Below the pieces are notes generated by a model. That model made no database searches and was not told where the DNA came from. It was given only the letters and a program-made list of their open reading frames with translations. This document shows positions 1 through 9,456 of a DNA stretch of 64,000 nucleotides, piece after piece. The stretch spans positions 1-64,000 of the forward strand of contig OY969556.1 of the NCBI GenBank assembly GCA_963701015.1. The letters run 5' to 3'. The stretch comes from MFD09286-c1 sp963701015. Lineage in GTDB: Bacteria > Bacteroidota > Bacteroidia > Bacteroidales > DTGW01. Every line of letters starts with the position of its first letter. Position 1 is the stretch's first letter. The translations under genes and the position numbers were made by a program.

Positions 1-101
1 GCCCTGGGAATTACCTGTTTTACTGTAAATTCGTTGCCAATTCCCCTGTTTAATTTTTCACCTTCTATTGTATTTATGTTTTTTACTACTAGTTCTTTCA
101 T
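1..101 (-). CDS. Unidentified protein, N-terminal 33 codons only
   Basis: An open frame starts with ATG at 101 and runs off the left edge of the window. Its leader carries an AAAGGAGG Shine-Dalgarno match about 6 nt before the ATG, which is unusually strong for a Bacteroidota gene and fixes the start. The visible peptide begins MKELVVKNINTIEGEKLN. No domain can be recognised from so short a piece and no function is proposed. Confidence 0.5.
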   Translation of the reverse strand, partial: MKELVVKNINTIEGEKLNRGIGNEFTVKQVIPR

Positions 102-330
102 AGTTTTTCCTCCTTTATATATTTAACTTATTGTAAAGTTAATTTACATTGCTATTATAGACAAGCAATATATACTTTTAAATTGTGTATAAAACTTAAT
201 CTTTCCTAAATAGTATAAACTTATATGTAAGTTAACATGGTTAACAATAGAATTTAACTAGTTGTATTAAAATTAATAAATAATTATCGAACTTTGTGAA
301 AAATGAATTAACGCATCAAAACCAATAATT

Positions 331-684
331 ATGGATGAATTAGCAAAAAGTAATATGTCGGATCAGGAACGATATAAGTATTTAGTCGATAGTATTTTGC
401 TTAACAAACAAGTATGGATGTTGCAGGCAATTGACGGTTCTTATGCTATGTTTGAGGATCCAAAAGAACAAAGTTATGTTGCAGTTTGGCCTGATAAAGA
501 ATCAACAATGCCTTTTGCAATTGATGATTGGGAAGGTTATGAACCTAATCGTATGGGAATTGGTGAGTTTTTAGACTGGATGCACGAACTTAAAAATGAT
601 AACATTATGATTGGAGCTTTTCCCAATTCGGCAATGCAGTCATTAGCTGTAGATCCATTGGAGTTTAAAAAGCAATTAAGCTGA
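331..684 (+). CDS. DUF2750 family protein
   Basis: This 117-residue soluble protein fits the DUF2750 pattern: an aromatic and acidic N-terminal half with VWMLQ, a conserved AVWPDKES segment in the middle, then EFLDWM and a C-terminal DPLEFKKQL. The function of the family is unknown. It stands alone, divergent from the partial gene at the left edge. The preceding 230 bp is AT-rich and probably holds both promoters. No signal peptide or membrane segment is visible. Family assignment is from memory of the motif pattern. Confidence 0.6.
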   Translation: MDELAKSNMSDQERYKYLVDSILLNKQVWMLQAIDGSYAMFEDPKEQSYVAVWPDKESTMPFAIDDWEGYEPNRMGIGEFLDWMHELKNDNIMIGAFPNSAMQSLAVDPLEFKKQLS

Positions 685-930
685 TTTTTTTATATTTTTT
701 GTAAATTATAGCAATTTTAAGGTCAAAATTAAATATACGCAAACACCAAATATTTATTGGAACTATCGAATGAAGGCTGAATATTTTGTTTATAGTATAG
801 AATAAATTTTATACCGTGTTATAGATGTTCTTGTATAAATTAAGTGAAGAAAAATTTAGTATAATAATAAATATGAAAATTAATTGCTAAACTTCTTAAA
901 TAAATATTTGCTTCTCTTTGTTTTATAATT

Positions 931-2958
931 TTAATTTTCTTTCAGAGAATTTAATGCAACATTCACATCTTCAACAGGTAATATACATGTTTTATTTTTG
1001 CAAACATATATTCTTGTTATACCACTGATTTTTTTATTTTCAAGTAAGGGAAGGTTTTCATCATTGCCACCCATAAATATAGCAGTTGGTAAATAATGTT
1101 GCTGCATTTGTAAATTCTTCTGTAATGCATCTTTTCCCATAATGGCAATTTCATAGGGTTGAACTGTAAATGTTCCTAAAAGTGATGCCCAATTTGCATA
1201 ATATGCACCACCTGTATATACTTCATTTAATACGCATTTCAACATTGTTTCGGATAGGGTAGTATATTTAATATCATCGAAATATTCGCCAAGCAAAAAT
1301 AAGTTCATTGCCATAACCGAATTTGATGAAGGTATTACATTATCAGGTATTTCAAACTTTCTTGCAATTAAGCTTTCAGTTTGGTTTGAAGTGTAAAAAA
1401 ACATTCCGCTGTTTTGATCATAGAAATGGTTAATTGAATAATCTGTTAATTTTTTTGCAAGGCTTAGCCAGTGAATATTAAAGGTAACCTGGTATAGTTC
1501 AATATACGATTGGGCAAGTAATGCATAATCGTCTAAAAATCCTACAATATTGGCTTTGCCATCTTTATAATTTCTTAAAAGCACACTATCTTTAATCATA
1601 TTAATTTCAAGAAATGTTGCATTTTTTATGGCAATATTTATATAATTTTCGTCTCCCAATGCATTATAAGCATCTATATAACCTTTCAACATTAAGGCAT
1701 TCCACGAAGTTAAAATTTTATCATCTGTTGATGGCCTTATTCTCTTGTTTCTTGCTTTTAATAACTTTTCTTTTGAATCAATAAGAATTTTGTCGAAATC
1801 ATTTTCGGAAATTCCATACTTATGTGCAAAAGAATCTTTTGTTTCCTTAACGTATAAAATATTTTGTCCATTTTCCCAATTCCCGGAAGTAGTAACCTGA
1901 TAAAAGGCTGATATAATTTTAGCATTTTCAATGCCTAAAACTTCGGTAATCTCTTTATATGTCCAAACATAAAATTTACCTTCTTCTCCTTCGCTATCGG
2001 CATTCAGCGAGGAGTAAAACCCGCCATTTGAATTTGTCAATTCCCTATTAATAAAATTAAGTGTTTCAACTATAATTGCTTTATACAATGAATTTTTTGT
2101 AATTTGAAAGGCATGTGAATAAAGGCTTATAAGTTGTCCATTATCATATAACATTTTTTCGAAATGTGGAACTTTCCAAAATTTGTCAGTTGAATATCGT
2201 GCAAAACCACCGCCAATTTGGTCATATATACCGCCCATTGCAATATTGTTTAGCGTTGAAGTTACAGCTTCTAACGCTTTTTCATTTTTTGTTATGTAAT
2301 TATATTGAAGCAAAAATTCCCATCCAACAGGTAATGGAAATTTAGGAGATCCATTAAATCCACCGTTCTGATAATCAATTACAGGTTGCCATTTGTCAAA
2401 TATATTTATGAAATTTTTTATTTCGAAATTATGAATTTTATCTACGGACTTAAATTCAGCTTCTGTTTGGTTTATACCATCTGTTATATTTTTGGCTTGT
2501 ACCGCCAACTTTTCATTTTGTGTTTGATATAAATTTTCTACTTGTTTTAGTAAATCAAGCCAATTGTTCTTGGGCAAATAAGTAGTAGCATAAAATGGTT
2601 TCCCATCGGGTAATGCGAATGCATTTAATGGCCAACCCCCACTTCCAGAAATCAGCATAACAGCACTCATATATATTTGATCTATATCAGGTCTTTCTTC
2701 ACGATCAACTTTTATAGCAACAAAATATTTATTCATATAATTAGCAACTGCCGTATCTGAATACGATTCGCGTTCCATTACATGGCACCAGTGACATGAT
2801 GAATAACCAATGCTTATAATGAGTGGTTTGTTTTCTTTTTTAGCTTTTTCTAAAGCATTATTGCCCCATGGATACCAATTAACAGGATTATGGGCATGCT
2901 CAAGCAGGTAAGGACTGCTCTCATTTATAAGTTCATTTGTAAATTGATATTCATTCAT
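931..2958 (-). CDS. Thioredoxin domain-containing protein, YyaL/SSP411 family (DUF255)
   Basis: The protein has 675 residues, the usual length for the YyaL/spermatogenesis-associated-protein-20 family. Residues 1 to about 165 form a thioredoxin-like domain with the family's SSCHWCHVM motif (Cys55 and Cys58) and the NPVNWYPW lead-in. The rest is an alpha/alpha-barrel resembling six-hairpin glycosidases and epimerases. There is no signal peptide, so it is probably cytoplasmic. The biochemical role of the family is not settled. It is a single-gene unit flanked by about 240 bp of AT-rich sequence on each side. Confidence 0.9.
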   Translation of the reverse strand: MNEYQFTNELINESSPYLLEHAHNPVNWYPWGNNALEKAKKENKPLIISIGYSSCHWCHVMERESYSDTAVANYMNKYFVAIKVDREERPDIDQIYMSAVMLISGSGGWPLNAFALPDGKPFYATTYLPKNNWLDLLKQVENLYQTQNEKLAVQAKNITDGINQTEAEFKSVDKIHNFEIKNFINIFDKWQPVIDYQNGGFNGSPKFPLPVGWEFLLQYNYITKNEKALEAVTSTLNNIAMGGIYDQIGGGFARYSTDKFWKVPHFEKMLYDNGQLISLYSHAFQITKNSLYKAIIVETLNFINRELTNSNGGFYSSLNADSEGEEGKFYVWTYKEITEVLGIENAKIISAFYQVTTSGNWENGQNILYVKETKDSFAHKYGISENDFDKILIDSKEKLLKARNKRIRPSTDDKILTSWNALMLKGYIDAYNALGDENYINIAIKNATFLEINMIKDSVLLRNYKDGKANIVGFLDDYALLAQSYIELYQVTFNIHWLSLAKKLTDYSINHFYDQNSGMFFYTSNQTESLIARKFEIPDNVIPSSNSVMAMNLFLLGEYFDDIKYTTLSETMLKCVLNEVYTGGAYYANWASLLGTFTVQPYEIAIMGKDALQKNLQMQQHYLPTAIFMGGNDENLPLLENKKISGITRIYVCKNKTCILPVEDVNVALNSLKEN

Positions 2959-3196
2959 TTTACTATTGGTATGTTTCTTCTTACTTTGTCAACACGATGA
3001 ATTTGTTACAAAAAAAAATGCAAATGTTGCTACAATTATTATTATATTAAAAAAATAAATTCCTCTTATTTTTTTCAAAGTATTATATTGCCTAATAGTT
3101 TATAATTTTTAAAATTGCACTTTTTTAATTTAAATATAATTTATTTACAATTATTTTCATCAGGTTTTATATATATAATTTTAGGTATTTTGATAT

Positions 3197-5743
3197 TTAA
3201 AAGTCAAAATCGATATTTAATCTTATTCCGTTTCGAGAAATTCCGGGATGGTTAAGATAGGTTAACCTACGTACAAATTCAATTCTGAAAACATTAAATA
3301 TATTTGAAATTCCTACACTTGCTTCGGTATAAGGAACACTCCCAAATGTATAAGTAATTGGTATGCCTGCATCATCAATGGGGAATTTTAATAAATTGCT
3401 GTTTTTATTTGGGTCATTAATACTACTTAGCCCTCCATATAACATCTTTAATGTAACTATTTCCCTCCATTTCAACTTTTTAATAATTGGAATTTTATTC
3501 AGGAAAAAACCGTTAAAACTATGTTGTGCATTTATTGAAACATATTTGTCACTTACAAATTCTAGAAAATTCATAAGATTATATGAGTTCGCCTGATATG
3601 CATATGTTTGATTTGCCCTGTGAACATCTAATAACGGAAATGGAACCTGACCGAATATTTTACCACCTTCAATCATTACATCGGTAAATCCTAAAAAAGA
3701 TAGATAAAAACGTTCGCTTATATTTAAACTTATTTTTTGATAATCAAAATCATTCCCAGTAATTGTAGTTCCTCCGGAATATTGCAATTGAAATACAGGA
3801 TATTTATTTACAATAGGATGCCGGTATAATATAGCCTGAAGGAATTCTTCGTGCGGCGCATAACGCAAATTTATATTAATTTGGGAAAGATTTATAAACT
3901 GCAATTTATTGATGCTGCCTGTAGAATTTTGTGTATTAAAAAAAAGATTCCCGGTAGGTATTTCATCCGTATATTCATAACCAACCATATATGAAAAATG
4001 ATTAGCAAACTCATTGTTATGTTCAAGTTTGAATGTATGGTTGTAATACATTTTATCGTTCGCTCCACGTTTAAGCGACAAAAGGATGTTGTTTTCCTGG
4101 GCAAATTGAAATTCCTGACCGGGAATTTTAATATCATTCTGATAACTTATTTTTAAATCCTTAACGGGAAAATCAAAAACAGAATTTGGCGTTAAAGAGT
4201 AGGAGAGTGATCCATAATATTTAAATTTTTTATCTAATGTGCCATAAGCTCCATATGTCTCGATATTTATTTTTTTGCTAAACAGGTCGGTAGTGCGGCC
4301 ACCCAATTTTATACGTGAACCTTCAATTGGATTATAGCTATAAAAAGTATTTATAGGACCAATTTCAAAAAGATTTCTTGTTCCGTAAAAGCCTGATACC
4401 AGAAGGACTGCCCCATTCATTTCGTTTTTAAATGCAGGCACTTTTTTCAGACTGTCGATAATTCCATAAACCTTTTGTTCATGTATATTCAGCGATTTAA
4501 ACCTGTTTTTTTCCCAATAGGTATCATCAAATTTTCCGGGATTTTTTTCAGCAATTTTGTTCAATGAATTAATAATACTATCAGATTTAGCCATATCAAA
4601 ATTATAGTGTCTGAACAATACGCTCCTTTGTCCAAATACTCCTGTTTTCTTAGCCGACAAGCCAAAATCGATAAATATATTGTCTTTTGTTATTACCCAA
4701 CCTTTTGATTCGCTATTTTCAAATTCCTGATCCACGAGTAATTCTTTTACCCAATTCAGGTTAATTGCTTTATTCACCGTCATTTCTATTTTGCGAATTG
4801 CGTAAGTGCTATCGAGCATAACATACATTTGGCCCTGGAAAAGAAAATCAGCCTTGTTTCTGGGAAAAAATGCCATTCTTACACACTTACTTTTCCCAAC
4901 CATGGCAGTATCTAAAATGAAATATTTATAAAAAGTAGGTGCTATATTTGAAATTGGGCTTAAAAACTGATTGCTTAAGAGCATAATATTATTGTCGTAT
5001 ATATTGATGTCCTGGTAAAGGAACTGTATAGCATAGTTAAGTGTCCTTTCATGTATATATTCATCTAAATGGACTGATTTCTCGGCAAAAACAACTTCAT
5101 TAACTTTTCCAATTGATTTCAAATAATAATCATTGGCTAAAGTCTCCCTTAAATATAAGGGAAGAATTTTTTTACCCGGAATTGAAGTAGTATCAAAATT
5201 ATCAAATACAAATTGAAAATTTTTCAACAATCTGTTTTTCCTGAGATTCTCGCTATAATCACTTAAAGATAATTGCGTTTTTTCGTATTTATCATAAGAA
5301 TAAAAATCCATATCTTCCATTCGGTTCAAAGGCCTATTCTTAATGACTTTTTCAATAATTTCAACTGCGGGATTATTTTTATTTCTATACCTTTCTTTTT
5401 TAGGCTTAACAACCACTTCATTTATTGATTGAACAGTTGGTTGTAATTTTATAATATATTTGGGCATGCCTATATGTACTGGCAATTCCACAGGTTTATA
5501 ACCTACGCAGGAAACAATTATTGTTGCAACAGAATCGCTTAATGTTAGGGTAAAATTCCCTGAAGCATCTGTTAATGTGAGGGAATTACTTTTATTTTTA
5601 ATTTGAACAGGTGAAAATTCAACAGGTTCATTGGTTGCAGAATCTAAAACAACACCTTTTACTCTTGAAATTATAACTGAATATTGAGAATATGCTGAAC
5701 TAAACGATATATATATAAATATAAAAATAATGCACTTTTTCAT
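3197..5743 (-). CDS. DUF5686 / CarboxypepD_reg-like outer-membrane protein
   Basis: This 848-residue protein has an N-terminal signal peptide (hydrophobic run in residues 4-18). A carboxypeptidase-regulatory-like beta-sandwich follows at about residues 25-110 (GVVLDSATNEP to VGYKPVELPV), then the long DUF5686 region. The C-terminal half alternates aromatic and polar residues like an outer-membrane beta-barrel and ends in Phe. The family is widespread in Bacteroidota and its function is not established; a surface or barrel role is inference. No adjacent SusC/D partner is present. Confidence 0.85.
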   Translation of the reverse strand: MKKCIIFIFIYISFSSAYSQYSVIISRVKGVVLDSATNEPVEFSPVQIKNKSNSLTLTDASGNFTLTLSDSVATIIVSCVGYKPVELPVHIGMPKYIIKLQPTVQSINEVVVKPKKERYRNKNNPAVEIIEKVIKNRPLNRMEDMDFYSYDKYEKTQLSLSDYSENLRKNRLLKNFQFVFDNFDTTSIPGKKILPLYLRETLANDYYLKSIGKVNEVVFAEKSVHLDEYIHERTLNYAIQFLYQDINIYDNNIMLLSNQFLSPISNIAPTFYKYFILDTAMVGKSKCVRMAFFPRNKADFLFQGQMYVMLDSTYAIRKIEMTVNKAINLNWVKELLVDQEFENSESKGWVITKDNIFIDFGLSAKKTGVFGQRSVLFRHYNFDMAKSDSIINSLNKIAEKNPGKFDDTYWEKNRFKSLNIHEQKVYGIIDSLKKVPAFKNEMNGAVLLVSGFYGTRNLFEIGPINTFYSYNPIEGSRIKLGGRTTDLFSKKINIETYGAYGTLDKKFKYYGSLSYSLTPNSVFDFPVKDLKISYQNDIKIPGQEFQFAQENNILLSLKRGANDKMYYNHTFKLEHNNEFANHFSYMVGYEYTDEIPTGNLFFNTQNSTGSINKLQFINLSQININLRYAPHEEFLQAILYRHPIVNKYPVFQLQYSGGTTITGNDFDYQKISLNISERFYLSFLGFTDVMIEGGKIFGQVPFPLLDVHRANQTYAYQANSYNLMNFLEFVSDKYVSINAQHSFNGFFLNKIPIIKKLKWREIVTLKMLYGGLSSINDPNKNSNLLKFPIDDAGIPITYTFGSVPYTEASVGISNIFNVFRIEFVRRLTYLNHPGISRNGIRLNIDFDF

Positions 5744-5912
5744 TCACTAAATTTATTGTATAACTAAAGTAATTTTAACCAATAATCCATTAAAATTTAA
5801 ATGATGTTAAAGGAATTGTTTATGTTTTAAACATTATTTCATACAATTCTAAAAGTAAATTATTTTTCATTTTATTATATAACCTATTTGAAATTATTTT
5901 TGACTTTGAAAT

Positions 5913-6467
5913 TTAAATCTTTAGTGAACCGCGAAAACCTCTGTTTGCATAATACGATTCGGCACCATTATGATATGTAAACACAGTTCCATAACGGCGA
6001 TCGCAAAAGATGGCACCGCCAAGTTTTCTTATATTGACTGGTGTTTTTATCCAACTCTGGGTTTTCAGGTCGAAATTTCCAAGCTCCTGCAAAGCTCTAT
6101 ATTGGTTTTCTGTTAAAAGTTCAATACCCATTGTTGTAGCCATATCTATAACACTACTTTTAGGTTTGTTTTCCTTTCTTGATTCCAATGCTTCGTTGTC
6201 GTAACAAAGACTTCTACGGCCATTAGGACTTTCAGATGAACAATCATAAAAAAAGTATTCTCCATTATATATTATTACATCCGGTTCACCGCCAGTTCTT
6301 TCCATTTCATTCAACGACCATAATTTTGCAACATTGTCTTCAAGTATTGTCTGTATTTTTTCCCATTGAATATTGTTATGACGGTTCATGTTTTGTGCAA
6401 AACGGATTTTTAGTACTTTAAGTATTTCTTCGCATTGCATTCTTGTTAAATTTATATAATTTTTCAT
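5913..6467 (-). CDS. DUF4256 domain-containing protein
   Basis: This 184-residue soluble protein shows the DUF4256 signature along nearly its full length: LWSLNEMERTGGEPDV, the DCS-ESP-GRRSLCYD block, ALESRKENKP, and a C-terminal FCDRRYGTVF-HNGAESYY-RGFRGSL. The function of the family is unknown. High-identity short blocks suggest an enzyme, but no catalytic residue can be named. It lies next to other small stand-alone genes (AHSA1, DUF1801) of the kind that moves individually between genomes. Confidence 0.85.
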   Translation of the reverse strand: MKNYINLTRMQCEEILKVLKIRFAQNMNRHNNIQWEKIQTILEDNVAKLWSLNEMERTGGEPDVIIYNGEYFFYDCSSESPNGRRSLCYDNEALESRKENKPKSSVIDMATTMGIELLTENQYRALQELGNFDLKTQSWIKTPVNIRKLGGAIFCDRRYGTVFTYHNGAESYYANRGFRGSLKI

Positions 6468-6547
6468 AGTAACTATCCAATTTTATATATCAAGTTGATG
6501 GTGCCAAAGGAGGTTAACTCAATTGGAAGTGCTAACTTATACAGAAA

Positions 6548-6997
6548 TTATGCATTTGGAATCTCCGGTTCAACTAATTTTATTAATTTTTCTAACGATT
6601 CTTGCCAACCTAAATAACACATTTCTATTGGTATTATTGAAGGAATACCATCTTGAATAATTTTAAGTTCAGTGCCGCAGGAAACTTTCCTGAACCAAAC
6701 TGATGTTGCCATTTCTCCTGACATATTTGGGCCGTCAAATATATCGGAATGCTTTAAGAATTCATTTTGTTTTATATCCAAAAATATTCCTCCAAAAGAT
6801 TGTTCATTGCCTGTTGAAAAATTGATAAAGGACATTCTATAACTTCCGCCAATTTTAGGTTCCAAATGGTTAACAACGCATAAAAATCCGTATGGAGGCA
6901 ACCAAAATGATAAAGCTACAGGTTCTGTAAAAGCACGAAATACTTTTTCAGGAGTTGTTTTAATTATCCTGTGCAATGTTACACTATTGTTTGTCAT
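6548..6997 (-). CDS. SRPBCC/AHSA1 family protein
   Basis: The 149-residue protein starts with the typical AHSA1 (activator of Hsp90 ATPase homologue) lead HRIIKTTPEKVFRAFTEP, where the first strand and helix of the START-like fold begin. It continues with the pattern of that fold to a closing helix containing GWQESLEKLIKLVE. The family binds hydrophobic ligands in a central cavity; the ligand here is unknown. No signal peptide is visible. The gene is monocistronic. Confidence 0.8.
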   Translation of the reverse strand: MTNNSVTLHRIIKTTPEKVFRAFTEPVALSFWLPPYGFLCVVNHLEPKIGGSYRMSFINFSTGNEQSFGGIFLDIKQNEFLKHSDIFDGPNMSGEMATSVWFRKVSCGTELKIIQDGIPSIIPIEMCYLGWQESLEKLIKLVEPEIPNA

Positions 6998-7189
6998 ATT
7001 ACTATTTTATTGAAAATCCTACTCATATGGCTTTTCGGTTTTGCCCGTTTTTGAAGTGGTTTCTGTTCCACATGTAATGTTATGGTGGTAAATATATATT
7101 TAATATCTTTTTTTTAAATTACAGATAAATTTGAATATATAGAGTATTTAATTTTGGTCAAATAATTGTGTGTATTTAAATTCATGACA

Positions 7190-7549
7190 CTATTTTTTCG
7201 ATTTATTCTCATTAAGTTTATATTCAACAATACGTCTTATTAAATCAAACGGAATAGGTTTATTGAGCGGAAACTGTATTGAGCCTTTTCCGTGTTTATA
7301 GTTAGCTAATTCAACAGAAAATTGGCTATTCCCGGTTGGAGTAGCATATAGCCCTATATGATTTCTAAAAGCTGCAAAATATACCAAAGGTTTTCCATTG
7401 ATTTTGTATGTAGGCATTTTATAGGTAATTGACTCTACAGCTTTTGGAGCTGTTTCTCTAATCGTAGAGCGGACTTCATTTAAAATCAATTTTATATCCG
7501 ACGGGAATGAATTTATATACTCATCTATCGACTTAAATTCATTGTCCAT
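7190..7549 (-). CDS. DUF1801 / YdhG-like protein
   Basis: This is a 119-residue protein with the DUF1801 layout: FKSIDEYINSFP at the start, VRSTIRETAPKAVESITYKMPTY in the middle, then YFAAFRNHIGLYATP and a basic C-terminus. Some members are described as frataxin-like iron chaperones (Bacillus Fra/YdhG), but the function here is not established. The gene is preceded in the same direction by the AHSA1 gene about 190 bp away, so an operon is unlikely. Confidence 0.8.
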   Translation of the reverse strand: MDNEFKSIDEYINSFPSDIKLILNEVRSTIRETAPKAVESITYKMPTYKINGKPLVYFAAFRNHIGLYATPTGNSQFSVELANYKHGKGSIQFPLNKPIPFDLIRRIVEYKLNENKSKK

Positions 7550-7604
7550 AATTAATTTATTTTTAAAATGTTTTTCAAAACTTAAAAATATGAAAGGTCA
7601 CTAA

Positions 7605-7811
7605 TTATTTTAACCGTTTAAAATACCGGACCAATAATATGGAGTTCAATATTAATAGCCCCGTTAAACCTATATATGAAAGTTTTTCATATATAGTACC
7701 CTGAAAATGTTCTTTAATACCATTTAAAGAAATCCATAAGAAAAACATTACATTGCCTATTATAGCAAGGGTAATAAATAGTTTCGAATAATTAAATTTA
7801 TTATTTTCCAT
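7605..7811 (-). CDS. Small two-helix membrane protein, unknown
   Basis: This 68-residue ORF encodes two hydrophobic segments (about residues 11-28 and 43-60) separated by a polar loop, with a basic end (RYFKRLK). It sits 55 bp upstream of the DUF1801 gene in the same direction. No family is recognised. Continuous hydrophobic organisation and a start followed by a charged N-terminus support a real gene. Confidence 0.55.
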   Translation of the reverse strand: MENNKFNYSKLFITLAIIGNVMFFLWISLNGIKEHFQGTIYEKLSYIGLTGLLILNSILLVRYFKRLK

Positions 7812-8048
7812 AAGTTCATTTTTTTTAAAGAATTAATTTTAATGCTATTAAAACAAACTATATTCTAAAAAGATAAATTCATGTCGTATAAATTTAAGTT
7901 TCAACAAAATTATTAAATATGTTGGCTTTTATAAATAATTAATTATGGGTAATTTGTCAAAATAAAACCCAAGTGGATGTTGGTTTAGTGCCATAAACTT
8001 TATAAATGTGGGCATAGCTAAGTTGTTTTGTGTAACCAAAGTTCATAA

Positions 8049-9353
8049 TTACTTACTTTCTGAATTGTTTGATTTTGCATTGCCTGACATATCCATTTCG
8101 GGCATTGTGTTTGTTTTTCCTCCTTCAGGGTTCATCATGCTAGGTTTATCTTCGAGCTGGGCTTCGGCATCTACGCTAAATGTGCCTTGGGTAACAATTT
8201 CTTCGCCTTCTTTAAGTCCATCTGTTATAACATAACTATTTCCAAGCATGGGACCGAGTTCTACTTCACGGATTTTGAATATAGGTTCATCAGTTCCAGC
8301 CTGTTTTACATAAACAACAGAGCGTTTACCTGTCCATAACACAGCAGAACGTGGTATTATCAGGTTATTTCGATATTGTTCGAGATTGGCTTTTACAATA
8401 CCGTTAACAAACATTTCGGATTTGAGGAATCCTAACTGGTTATTAATTTCAACCCTTACTTTAGCCACACGGGTTACAGGGTCAATTACAGGATCTATGA
8501 AAATAATATTTCCGGTAAATTTGCTGCCGGGTAACGCCTCAACTGTAAAATTTACTTTATTTCCAACAGAAATAAAAGGGAGGTCGTTCTCATAAGCATC
8601 AAACATTACCCAAACATGCGAAAGATCAGCTATATCATACAAAACTGTTCCACGGGCAATATAGTCGCCATAATTAATCCGCCTTGCAGTAACAACCCCT
8701 GAGGTATTAGAAATAACATTGAAATTGTTTTTCACAGTGCCTGAATTTTCAATGGCTGCAATCTGATTATCTGTAAGTTTCCACTGACGAAGTTTTTCTT
8801 TTGCAGCTTCATATATTTCAGGCTGTGATTGCTTCGTTTTGGCAGCTTCGAGTAATTCCTGCTGCGCTGTAACTAGTTCAGGCGAATAAATAAGCGCAAG
8901 AGTTTGGCCTTTCCGCACAGCTTCACCTGTAAAGTTTACAAGAAGTTTCTCAATACGGCCGGGTATCTGTGCAACCTGGTTTTGTAATGATCGTTCATCG
9001 GCCTGAACTTTCCCATAAAGTTGAACTTCTTTAATAGGTTTTTGATAAGAGACTATTGATGTTTCTACATTGGCAAGTTGTGCAGCCTCTTTGGTAAAGT
9101 GAATGGCATCAGGGTCAATAGAAGAAGATTCATATTGACTTAATGGGATTAATTCCATTCCGCAAATAGGACATTTCCCGGGTTTGTCCATACGTATTTG
9201 TGGGTGCATGGCGCAAGTCCAAATAGTTGATTTGCCATCTTGTTCCGTAGATTGTTGTTTTTCTTCACCTTTACGTGGTGAATGAAAAAATAACCAACCC
9301 AGTAACATACCTATTATCAAGGTTCCTGAATATAATATAATTTTCTTTTTCAT
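8049..9353 (-). CDS. cusB: CusB-type RND efflux periplasmic adaptor with heavy-metal-binding domain
   Basis: This is a membrane-fusion adaptor for the CusA pump encoded upstream. Residues 5-23 form an N-terminal anchor. A heavy-metal-binding (YHS-like HMBD) zinc-ribbon module follows, with Cys47-x-Met-His and Cys61-Pro-Ile-Cys64-Gly-Met. Next come the barrel-sandwich/lipoyl and alpha-hairpin regions (GRIEKLLVNFTGEAVRKGQ) and the beta-barrel. The last 30 residues are rich in Met (MMNPEGG, MPEMDMSG), consistent with Cu(I)/Ag(I) binding. It is the last gene of the minus-strand cus operon, 103 bp after the TolC gene. Cu/Ag as substrate is inferred from the HMBD and Met content. Confidence 0.9.
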   Translation of the reverse strand: MKKKIILYSGTLIIGMLLGWLFFHSPRKGEEKQQSTEQDGKSTIWTCAMHPQIRMDKPGKCPICGMELIPLSQYESSSIDPDAIHFTKEAAQLANVETSIVSYQKPIKEVQLYGKVQADERSLQNQVAQIPGRIEKLLVNFTGEAVRKGQTLALIYSPELVTAQQELLEAAKTKQSQPEIYEAAKEKLRQWKLTDNQIAAIENSGTVKNNFNVISNTSGVVTARRINYGDYIARGTVLYDIADLSHVWVMFDAYENDLPFISVGNKVNFTVEALPGSKFTGNIIFIDPVIDPVTRVAKVRVEINNQLGFLKSEMFVNGIVKANLEQYRNNLIIPRSAVLWTGKRSVVYVKQAGTDEPIFKIREVELGPMLGNSYVITDGLKEGEEIVTQGTFSVDAEAQLEDKPSMMNPEGGKTNTMPEMDMSGNAKSNNSESK

Positions 9354-9456
9354 AATTTTATTATTTAACCATTGAAATACAATAGAAAAAAAGGAATAAT
9401 AAGCTATATCTATATTTATCTACTTCAACTGTATTTCTATTTATTTTCAAATATGT

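Noticed and set aside
7021..7100. C-terminal coding remnant on the minus strand (reads HHNITCGTETTSKTGK)
   Set aside because: The frame is short, has no upstream coding sequence and no recognised family; not enough to call a pseudogene.
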